Source: Ascidiimonas sp046199005
Lineage (GTDB): Bacteria; Bacteroidota; Bacteroidia; Flavobacteriales; Flavobacteriaceae
DNA length: 64,000 nt
Direction of reading: 5' to 3'
Assembly (NCBI GenBank): GCA_046199005.1
Contig: CP176050.1
Coordinates: 2,232,001 to 2,296,000, forward strand
Part shown: positions 10,401 to 16,150 of the stretch, one piece after another
Layout: each line of letters opens with the position of its first letter
Numbering within the stretch: the stretch's first letter is position 1
Program-made: the position numbers and the translations under genes
The notes under the pieces: generated by a model
Told to the model about the DNA's origin: nothing
Databases searched by the model: none
Seen by the model: the letters and a program-made list of their open reading frames with translations, nothing else

Positions 10401-12104
10401 GGAAATCCGTTATCAGATCCTATTCAAAGAGACAGTGTTTTACGTGTATTGATCGATTTAGATGCAGATGTATATACCGTGCAGGAAATCGCTGATGATG
10501 CCTTGTTTGCAGAGTTAGTAGCAGGACTTCCGGGATACGATTTTATCCTTTCGGACGCTTTTTCAAATCCGCAGGGAACACCACCGTTCCAGAAATTAGG
10601 ATTTATCTATAAAACCAGTACGGTAACGCCAAAAGAAACCAAGGCCTTGTTACGAACCATCCATCCGCTTTACAACGGAGGAGACGATTCCGCTTTGGTA
10701 AACTATCCAAGCACGACCGATCGTTTTTATGCCAGTGGAAGGCTTCCGTTTTTGATGACGGCCGATGTAACGATCAATAATGTTACCCAAGAAATAAGCC
10801 TTATTGCACTGCATGCCAGAGCCAATAGCGGAAATGAATCCCAAAACCGCTACGACATGCGTAAGTACGATGTAGAGGTATTGAAAGATTCACTAGATAC
10901 GCAGTTTGCCGATAAGAAATTCATCCTTTTAGGTGACTACAATGACGACGTAGATGAGACTGTAGCCGATATTTCATCGACTATATCCAGCTTCGAAGCT
11001 TATGTGAATGATACCGAGCGTTATCAGATCGTAACCGATACATTAAGTGAGCAAGGATTCCGTTCGTTCGTATTCCGTGAGAATATGATCGACCATATTG
11101 CAATCTCAAACGAATTGTTTGATGCGTATTTAGACGGATCGGCTACGGTTCATTATGAATTTTATGATAATGATTATACGACCACTTCTTCCGATCACTT
11201 CCCGGTATCTGCGAGATTGATCCTCATAGAGCCATTAGAAATTACGGTGGATGCAGGAACGATCTTATGTGCCGGAGAAACCACCACCGCTATAGTGACC
11301 GCATCCGGAGGAGCTTCTCCTTACACCTATGCATGGAGTGACGGCCAAACCACTGCCGAAGCGATCGACCTGGGAGCAGGGGAGTACACCGTGACTGTGA
11401 CCGATGCGAACGGAGAAACCATAGACGCTACCATCACCTTGAGTGAACCGGAAGCGATCATGGTAGAAGTATCAGAAGATGCGCAGGTATTCATCGGTTA
11501 TGCACCTGCAGAATCCTGTGCGGATATTTCCGTGACCGGAGTTACCGGAGGAATCGCACCTTACACCTACGAATGGAGTACAGGAGCTACGAGTGCTACC
11601 TTAAATGTATGTCCCGAAGAGACTACTACGTATACTGTAACTATCACCGATGCAAATGGTTGTACAGCCACTGCGGAAGTAACTGTTGAAGTGGTAGATC
11701 TTGCTTGCGGAAACAATCCGAGACAACCTAGAGTACAATTGTGTTACAGAGGCAGAAACTATTGTTTGCCACCAGCAGCTGTCCCAACCTTCTTGAGAAG
11801 AGGCGCTGTTTTAGGTAGCTGTGAGCAGGAGGGAAGCAGTGCGATTGTCGTAACCGAGATGCGTATTGCACCCAACCCGGTTGTGAACAGTACCAGCATT
11901 TATCTGAACAGTACCGTAAATACTACGGTAGCGATCAATGTATATGACTACACAGGTCAGTTAGTGATGCAAACCTCAAGAGACCTCCAAGAGGGCACTT
12001 CGACCATTGAAGTAGACCTTAGCGGATTGAGAAGAGGATTCTACTATGTAAAACCAACTGTTGACGGTGTCGTTCAAAAAGTAAAAGTGTTAATCAAGCG
12101 TTAA
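7464..12104 (+). CDS. Secreted multidomain lamin-tail/endonuclease protein with T9SS type A sorting domain
   Basis: The 1546-residue protein has a signal peptide (1-24, ending PITAQS). Four lamin-tail-like domains follow at about 25-180, 190-380, 386-560 and 572-745, each starting INE(I/F/V/L) and rich in Asp and Gly. An OB-fold-like domain (DUF5689-like) spans about 755-860. An endonuclease/exonuclease/phosphatase domain covers about 955-1254, with SWNIEWFGDE, TVQEIAD, LGDYNDD and a closing SSDHFPV, so the catalytic residues look present. Two SprB-like repeats (GGASPYTYAWSDG and GGIAPYTYEWSTG) lie at about 1258-1410. The last 80 residues, starting MRIAPNPV and ending GFYYVKPTVDGVVQKVKVL, are a T9SS type A sorting signal. 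It likely degrades extracellular DNA for phosphate or nutrients; substrate is inferred. Confidence 0.92.
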   Translation: MKVKLLFFSALVLMVLSVLPITAQSVFINEIHYDNSGTDVDEAIEVAGPAGTDLTGYTLVLYNGSNGSVYNTIPLSGTLPDEQAGYGTFAVTLPVNGIQNGSPDGIALADAANNLIQFLSYEGTLTGVGGVADGVLSTDIGVAEIGNPVGTSLQLAGEGTVYEDFTWEAPAPSSYNAVNINQTFGTPEPVINEFVFNHTGSDTDEFVEIKGVPNTDLSTYTLLEIEGDNNALGTIDEVITVGTTDANGYWTTGFGSNTFENGTVTLLLVKNFTGALGDDLDTDDDGIADVSPWELVVDGIGVNDGGAGDFNYSTVTLTQGYDGISFTVGGASRIPDGANTGSTTDWVRNDFGGQGLPSFPDALADNGEAINTPGAANEVADVAEPTVIVINEVDADTAGTDTLEFVELYDGGVGNAPLDGYVLVFYNGSNNLSYATYDLSGFTTDANGYFVLGNADVANVSIVFGSNGLQNGADAVALYQGNAADFPNGTAVTLTGLEDAVVYDTNDADDAELLALLNAGEPQVNEDAIGGKDTQSIQRFPNGSGGLRNTSTYVNAIPTPGRANTNATEEVNLIINELDADTAGSDVEEFVELYDGGTGNTSLSGYILVLYNGNGDTSYNTIDLNGFTTNAEGYFVVGNVGVANVGLVVPGNTFQNGADAIALYQAAAASFPNGTAVTTDNLIDALVYDTNDDDDPGLLVLLNAGELQVNEGGGGDKDGQSSQRIPNGEGGARNTSTYTQATPTPGTENGGTVEPGDPISIAEARNSALGTTVTVSGVLTVSDQFAGSAYIQDRTGGIAVFDATVHGDGVFAIGDSITITGVRSAFNDQVQISPVNAVIANGQPNEPIEPRTITLAELANFPGELVRIVNTTFPDPGELLFGNSNITITDASGSGELRIDNDVEDLVGLAQPDTCGETIGVVGRFREFFQLLPRQFSDLSCAVPYENPANNSPISKDESFDVVSWNIEWFGDENNSPAAGNPLSDPIQRDSVLRVLIDLDADVYTVQEIADDALFAELVAGLPGYDFILSDAFSNPQGTPPFQKLGFIYKTSTVTPKETKALLRTIHPLYNGGDDSALVNYPSTTDRFYASGRLPFLMTADVTINNVTQEISLIALHARANSGNESQNRYDMRKYDVEVLKDSLDTQFADKKFILLGDYNDDVDETVADISSTISSFEAYVNDTERYQIVTDTLSEQGFRSFVFRENMIDHIAISNELFDAYLDGSATVHYEFYDNDYTTTSSDHFPVSARLILIEPLEITVDAGTILCAGETTTAIVTASGGASPYTYAWSDGQTTAEAIDLGAGEYTVTVTDANGETIDATITLSEPEAIMVEVSEDAQVFIGYAPAESCADISVTGVTGGIAPYTYEWSTGATSATLNVCPEETTTYTVTITDANGCTATAEVTVEVVDLACGNNPRQPRVQLCYRGRNYCLPPAAVPTFLRRGAVLGSCEQEGSSAIVVTEMRIAPNPVVNSTSIYLNSTVNTTVAINVYDYTGQLVMQTSRDLQEGTSTIEVDLSGLRRGFYYVKPTVDGVVQKVKVLIKR

Positions 12105-12126
12105 GCGGAATTTCCGCTTAAATTAA

Positions 12127-12152
12127 AAGCCCGGTACATCCGGGCTTTTTTT
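12127..12152 (+). terminator. Intrinsic terminator of the secreted nuclease gene
   Basis: AAGCCCGG (12127-12134) pairs with CCGGGCTT (12140-12147) and a T7 run follows. A second small hairpin overlaps the stop codon (TTAAGCGGAA with its complement). Confidence 0.9.
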
Positions 12153-12203
12153 ATTGGCACCGCCAAAGGGGTCTAATACCTCCGAGGCTTGCCTTGAGGT
12201 ACT
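12151..12203 (+). repeat. Dispersed palindromic repeat family A, short copy
   Basis: Begins TTATTGGCACCGCCAAAGGG, contains CCGAGGCTTGCCTTGAGG and abuts the U-tract of the terminator. The same element occurs at 34011-34066 (opposite strand, short form), 39042-39140 and 43859-43959 (long form). See findings. Confidence 0.8.
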
Positions 12204-12230
12204 TTTCTTTATCACAGTGTATCGTGTAAC

Positions 12231-12264
12231 GTCTTTTCGAAGGAGCATAGCGACTGAAAAATCT
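12231..12264 (-). repeat. 34-bp dispersed repeat family B
   Basis: On the minus strand this reads AGATTTTTCAGTCGC then TATGCTCCTTCGAAAAGAC. A copy on the + strand at 36181-36214 differs at only a few positions. Confidence 0.6.
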
Positions 12265-12500
12265 ACCGGAAGTAGCTAACGCCCTTTCGGTAGTTATCTC
12301 ACCCCGTTTCACAGGAAGTTCGATAGGACGAAGTACCCTTGTGGACAAATAAAAAGTTGGGGGCGTAAAAGAACCAAATAATCAGAGCAAGCACGTCCGG
12401 TTCAGTGATTTTTGATCCTTCACGTCGAAAGATAGTATCGAAACCAAACGTGAGGTCATTTATCATTCAAAAAAAGGTCTCGATACTTGTTTTTGCGCTA

Positions 12501-12593
12501 ATGCTTCAAAACAAACTCGACCTGACGGCAGTGGTGATTTCAATATTTACTTTATTAGGATCATTGGCAGTCTTCAAAATAGATCATAAGTAA
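12501..12593 (+). CDS. Possible 30-residue hydrophobic peptide, repeat unit 1
   Basis: The ORF starts MLQNKLDLTAVVISIF and ends FKIDHK, with one predicted membrane segment (about 9-24). It lies just downstream of a hairpin and T-run in the 250-bp repeat. A longer reading from 12405 exists in the same frame but crosses the hairpin. Small single-helix peptides in tandem direct repeats are the usual form of type I toxins (Ldr, Ibs), but no family match can be claimed. Expression is unproven. Confidence 0.3.
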   Translation: MLQNKLDLTAVVISIFTLLGSLAVFKIDHK

Positions 12594-12751
12594 AGGTTTT
12601 AGTTATTTCATCAAGAAAAAGAATAAAATAATAAAAGCCAGCACGTCCGATTGAGTGATTTTTTGATCCTTTAGGTCGAAAAATAGTATCGAAACCAAAT
12701 GAGAGGTCATTTATCATTCAAAAAAAGGTCTCGATACTTGTTTTTTCGCTA

Positions 12752-12853
12752 ATGCTTCAAAACAAACTCGACCTGACGGCAGTGTTGATTTCAATATTTA
12801 CTTTATTAGGATCATTGGCAGTCTTCAAAATAGATCCTAAGTACAGGTTTTAG
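12752..12853 (+). CDS. Possible 33-residue hydrophobic peptide, repeat unit 2
   Basis: This is the second copy of the peptide ORF. It starts MLQNKLDLTAVLISIF and ends IDPKYRF. Compared with unit 1 it has Val to Leu and His to Pro changes, and the stop codon is lost so that the tail is three residues longer. The hydrophobic core is unchanged. Whether it is translated is unknown. Confidence 0.3.
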   Translation: MLQNKLDLTAVLISIFTLLGSLAVFKIDPKYRF

Positions 12854-13074
12854 TTATTTCATCAAGAAAAAGAATAAAATAATAAAAGTCAGCACGTCCG
12901 GTTGAGTGATTTTTTGATCCTTTAGGTCAAAAAAATAGTATCGAAACCAGACGTGAGTTCATTTATCGATAAAGTTTCTTTTTTATCAAAGCCTTACCTT
13001 ATTCTAATCGAAGGGGTGGGGGAACAAAAAGGAAGAGAGGTTATGCCCCAACTTTTTAGCTGTTCCCTGAAAGC

Positions 13075-13357
13075 GGGTCAATTAAATTTTGTGGGGATTA
13101 AAACTTTATTCTTCAATACAGAAATCAAATTTATGGGAAGCTTTTTTAATCTTCGTCGTTCTTTTCCTTGATGAAAATAACCATCCCGAATCGGGTCGGG
13201 ACAAGACTTACTTTTAAATTTCTTGAAAACCTACGGCGGTTTTCCTCAGCGCGAGCCAGACCGTTTTCGCTGTCGCAGAAAAGGCTGCCGGCCAGCTTTC
13301 TCGAGCCAACGCTTCAAACCACCTTGTTTTTACCACATAATTGAAAATAGGTCGGTA
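13075..13357 (+). repeat. Long dispersed repeat family C, copy 1
   Basis: Starts GGGTCAATTAAATTTTGTGG and ends at GAAAATAGGTCGGT. It is clearly the same sequence as 34185-34408. Copy 1 has an extra GC-rich block of about 55 bases around 13251-13310 that copy 2 lacks. No ORF shared by both copies is credible. It may be a decayed mobile element or a non-coding repeat. Confidence 0.75.
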
Positions 13358-13501
13358 TTTAAAATCTTAAAAAAGAACGGCTTTATTGGGAATCAGAAAA
13401 AATCAAAATAACTTTTTATTATTATACTCAAAGTAATGATAGAACTGAAATCCGGCCTATTGAAGAAATCTTTAAAAATCAAGGCAGCAGCGCGGGCTAT
13501 G

Positions 13502-13550
13502 GGATGAAAAACTGTTTGACCCTGCGATAGCGGGGAGTTTCTTTTCATCC
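13502..13550 (+). repeat. Large imperfect hairpin
   Basis: GGATGAAAAACT (13502-13513) and AGTTTCTTTTCATCC (13536-13550) form a stem; the apex holds CCC...GGGG. A T-rich/A-rich imperfect palindrome follows at about 13603-13641. Together with a second copy of the ACTTTTTTAGCTGTTCCCTG motif (13747-13771, first copy at 13051-13074) this marks the rest of 13358-13977 as repeat debris; I see no gene in it. Confidence 0.5.
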
Positions 13551-13977
13551 GTGGTGGTGGGTGCCGTAGTATTTTCTCAAGATTTATTCATAAGCCTAGC
13601 CTTTTTTGTTACTTTTTTTGGCAATGAAAAAAAGTAAAGGAACTACGTTATAGCCAAACTTATTTACTTAGTTTTATCAATGCCTGCCCTGTATTTTATT
13701 GAAGGGTTGGAGAGACAAAAAAGGACAGAGGCAAAATTAATCCCGAACTTTTTTAGCTGTTCCCTGAAAGCAACTGTACCAAGCAAAAACAATGCTCAAT
13801 GACCCTAAATCACTCCAAATGCATTCTAAACCATTATGATATGCCCATAATATTATACTAAAGCTCCATATAAAGATGCGTTAGAAGTCAGCTGTAGCAT
13901 TCACGGTAGAAGCCTTCATGTAGATTAAAAACGACAAAAACCATTTTCATCGCGTATACACATCACTTTAGAAACTA

Positions 13978-14005
13978 AAAAACCCGGCGATGTGCCGGGT
14001 TTTTA
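13978..14005 (-). terminator. Intrinsic terminator of the hpf gene
   Basis: AACCCGGC (13981-13988) pairs with GCCGGGTT (13994-14001). Read on the minus strand the stem is followed by TTTTTTAG, placing it right behind the hpf stop codon. Confidence 0.85.
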
Positions 14006-14022
14006 ACTCACAAAATAGAATT

Positions 14023-14322
14023 TTAATGCGACGACATGGTCGCTTTGCGTTTTTTAAGCTGAACTTCCAGATCCCGAATCGTTTCGTGCATCGCAGCTTC
14101 AAAGCTGATCTCATCAGATTCCGCAAAAATACGAGGCCCCGGAAGGCTCAGTCTGATGTTACATTTTTTTCCTTTGTCGCCAGTCGTATTTTCTTTTTTA
14201 AAGAATACATCTGCACGAATGACAAAGTCATAGCGGTTGGCTAATTTATCGAGTTTTTCACGGGTAAGAGACTCCAAACGGTCGCTTTGCGTAAGATCTA
14301 CAAATTCAAAATTCACTTGCAT
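14023..14322 (-). CDS. hpf: Ribosome hibernation-promoting factor / RaiA family
   Basis: The 99-residue protein matches the short HPF/RaiA form: MQVNFEFVDLTQSDRLESL, a KLDKLANRYDFVIRADVFFK strand-helix region, NIRLSLPGPRIFAESDEISFEAAMHETIRDLEVQLKKRK. It binds the 30S decoding centre in stationary phase and blocks translation or promotes 100S dimers. It lacks the C-terminal dimerisation domain of long HPF. Monocistronic with its own terminator. Confidence 0.9.
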   Translation of the reverse strand: MQVNFEFVDLTQSDRLESLTREKLDKLANRYDFVIRADVFFKKENTTGDKGKKCNIRLSLPGPRIFAESDEISFEAAMHETIRDLEVQLKKRKATMSSH

Positions 14323-14583
14323 ATATATGTAATTTAAATGTTCTTCTAATTATTGAAGGAAAATTACGAACTGTAGGCTGTATAAAAAAAGATATTTATC
14401 AGTTTTAAGAGAAATTTAGGGCTTTTAAAGGGCGTAAAGAAAGCGGTAGAAGAAATATGAACGTATTCGCAAAAAGGTGGTGCTTTTTTAGGAAAGATTT
14501 AAGTTTTGTTGGCGAAGCATTAAGAATTTGGAAGCGTAAATACAAGTACATTCGTAGTATTCATCAATCAAACCACCTTACCA

Positions 14584-14805
14584 ATGAAAAAGCACAAATG
14601 GTTTCTCGTATTTTATATGTGTTGGATAGCTGGCATCGTTTTCGTGCTAAGCAATTCTTTTAAGGATGTAGAAGCACCTTCAAAGTACATTGATAAAAAG
14701 AATCACTGCGTTAAAACCTGCACAAAACAGGCACCAGAAATGGTCACTAACGAATCCCAGGCCATTCATAGAATGACCTATGCGAGTGATTGGTTATTGT
14801 TTTAG
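14584..14805 (+). CDS. Small membrane-anchored hypothetical protein
   Basis: The 73-residue ORF begins MKKHKWFLVFYMCWIAGIVF, a positive N-terminus followed by a hydrophobic segment (about 7-22), so it would be a single-pass or secreted small protein. The tail has two cysteines (HCVKTCTK). No family is recognised. The 5' sequence before the ATG resembles other leaders in this genome. It could be a chance ORF. Confidence 0.45.
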   Translation: MKKHKWFLVFYMCWIAGIVFVLSNSFKDVEAPSKYIDKKNHCVKTCTKQAPEMVTNESQAIHRMTYASDWLLF

Positions 14806-14912
14806 GGAGTAGAAGGTTGTAGCACCTAACAAACACCTTAGAATTTTCTGGTATACAAAATAATCTATTTTACATAATATAAATTATAGTACAATAACAT
14901 AGTAATTTGTGT

Positions 14913-15168
14913 ATAGCGCTTTTTCAGCGCTATTTCATATAATTACAGATATAGTGCCTTTAGGTCTATATCGTTCGTAATTATGTAAAAACAAATTACG
15001 GGTTTGGAATTTAAAAGAAGACTGATTAAGTTATTTATGCATTAAGCCTTCTAAGTACTATTTTATACAATTTCAGATATCATTTGGTCTAAGTGAATTA
15101 TAACAGTAAATATTAGCTGAAAACAGATTACGATAATGGAATTTATAGCACATTGATATATTAAGCTT
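14913..15168 (+). repeat. Structured non-coding stretch with two diverged direct copies
   Basis: A hairpin (ATAGCGCT at 14913-14920 with AGCGCTAT at 14926-14933) is followed by a nested stem: ATAATTAC (14939-14946) with GTAATTAT (14977-14984), and inside it GATATAG with CTATATC. A diverged second copy starts near 15052; shared words include CAGATAT, GGTCT, AAAACA(A/G)ATTACG, TGGAATTTA and ATTAAGC in the same order. No gene follows on this strand. Confidence 0.5.
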
Positions 15169-15186
15169 GAATCTTAATTATAGCAA

Positions 15187-15215
15187 GAAAAAAAAGCTAC
15201 TCGAGAGCAGCTTTT
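15187..15215 (-). terminator. Intrinsic terminator of the peptide gene at 15244
   Basis: AAAAGCTACTC (15192-15202) pairs with GAGCAGCTTTT (15205-15215) with one wobble; on the minus strand a long T-run follows. Confidence 0.8.
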
Positions 15216-15243
15216 CAATTCATAATTATCTACAGAAAATAAT

Positions 15244-15462
15244 CTATTCAAATAGCACATCACAATATCCTACAGTCCAATCGGCAGTTGGACATGCAAA
15301 ACTATCACAACTCAATGATCCACAATGTAAAGAGGGTTTTCCTAAGCAATTATTTTGGATTGACCCATTACAATCATGACTTCCTCCTTTAACAAAACTA
15401 CTTTCTAGTTTTGAAATTACTTTTTTGTTCAGCGATAAACCAATTTTTTTGTTCTTTTTCAT
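15244..15462 (-). CDS. Bacteroidetes class I lanthipeptide-like (RiPP) precursor
   Basis: The 72-residue peptide has a leader beginning MKKNKKIGLSLNKK and ending in SFVKGG, the form LSLNKKxIxKL...GG seen in Bacteroidetes class I lanthipeptide-type precursors. The core (about 28-72) has six cysteines and several Ser/Thr, suitable for thioether rings or disulfides. No LanB/LanC dehydratase or cyclase, peptidase-containing ABC transporter or radical SAM gene lies in the window, so it would be an orphan precursor acted on in trans or simply exported. It has its own terminator. Confidence 0.65.
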   Translation of the reverse strand: MKKNKKIGLSLNKKVISKLESSFVKGGSHDCNGSIQNNCLGKPSLHCGSLSCDSFACPTADWTVGYCDVLFE

Positions 15463-15897
15463 TTTTAAAAGGTATTTGATATTAATAATTCCTTTTAAAT
15501 TTAATAAGTATTAAACCGTTCACTTTTGTAGTTAACTAGAGATTAACTATTTAATTTACTTATGATTAGCATAAGAATTTAATTTCATTTTTCCATATTA
15601 AAGGGTTTTAGTTTGTGATTATGAGGCCTTCGAAGGCTGCATGCGGGCAACGTTACGAAAAGGTCTAGTAGACCTTTTTAAGTAAAGTAGCGAGCTGGTG
15701 GGTTGGCGATTTATAACGTTTTGTTTCATCAATAATACTACCATTATCCAGCCACGTCATCTCGCAGCTATAATAATTCCTCTGGGTAAAAAACGCAGAC
15801 TCTATTTTACATAATGTTATAAAACTGAACTTTTAGTTTATTAATCATATTATTTAAAGCATACTTTTCAAGCTCTTCAATGAATTTGCTTGATACT
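15463..15897. other. Gene-free stretch with palindromes; possible island edge
   Basis: About 435 bases with no ORF. It holds a perfect 12-bp palindrome GCCTTCGAAGGC (15626-15637), a 21-base near-perfect hairpin AAAAGGTCTA-G-TAGACCTTTT (15658-15678), and an inverted pair AACGTTA (about 15650) / TAACGTT (about 15714). The AT-rich defence-like operon begins immediately after it, so this may be the edge of an inserted segment or the operon's terminator region. Confidence 0.4.
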
Positions 15898-16149
15898 TTA
15901 ATTTCCCAATTGGATATATGGTTCATTATCCATAATTAAAACCAATAATATAAATAAGTTGTCTTTCAACTCGCCTAGTTCGTGTTTAGAAATTTTCACA
16001 CTTCGCTCTGAATCTAAATCTATGGATTGTAAACAGATTTCGTTTGTGTCGATTATGAAGTCTACTCCTTCTCTCCCACCTTCATTATTAGAAATTTGGA
16101 TTTCAAATTCATTGAGTTTTAACCTTATGAATTCTAGTAAATCCTTCAT
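15898..16149 (-). CDS. Small hypothetical protein, last gene of the dGTPase operon
   Basis: The protein of about 83 residues starts MKDLLEFIRLKLNEFEI and is acidic with alternating hydrophobic residues. I do not recognise it. I chose the ATG at 16149, one base after the stop of the upstream GHKL gene, which suggests translational coupling; another ATG at 16164 would overlap that gene by 14 bases. Its position at the end of a defence-like operon makes an accessory or regulatory subunit possible, but this is inference. Base composition is as AT-rich as the rest of the operon. Confidence 0.6.
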   Translation of the reverse strand: MKDLLEFIRLKLNEFEIQISNNEGGREGVDFIIDTNEICLQSIDLDSERSVKISKHELGELKDNLFILLVLIMDNEPYIQLGN

Positions 16150-16150
16150 A

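Larger units (their letters stand above)
12391..12967 (+). repeat. 250-bp tandem repeat, two full copies and one truncated copy
   Basis: Unit 1 spans 12391-12640, unit 2 spans 12641-12891 and a third, truncated unit spans 12892-12967. Each starts GCACGTCCG and contains TTTTTGATCCTT, then an inverted repeat (GTATCGAAACC with GGTCTCGATAC) followed by a T-run, then a short hydrophobic ORF. Units 1 and 2 differ by a handful of bases, so the duplication is recent. The third copy loses homology inside the hairpin. Confidence 0.85.

Noticed and set aside
12151..12348. 65-codon minus-strand ORF after the secreted nuclease gene.
   Set aside because: It runs through a family A repeat and a family B repeat, so it is not a conserved coding sequence.
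12385..12420. GCACGTCCGGTTC resembles the 3' domain of group II introns, and the motif repeats at 12641 and 12892.
   Set aside because: No reverse transcriptase ORF and no domain V fold can be drawn; the repeats are better explained as a tandem duplication.
13223..13411. 62-codon ORF in the repeat-rich region.
   Set aside because: It lies in the family C repeat, and the second copy of that repeat does not keep the frame.
15167..15379. 70-codon + strand ORF overlapping the lanthipeptide-like gene.
   Set aside because: The opposite-strand gene has a recognisable leader and terminator; this frame crosses that terminator.
15640..15720. Integron attC-like site.
   Set aside because: The core sites do not match the consensus and no integrase is in the window.
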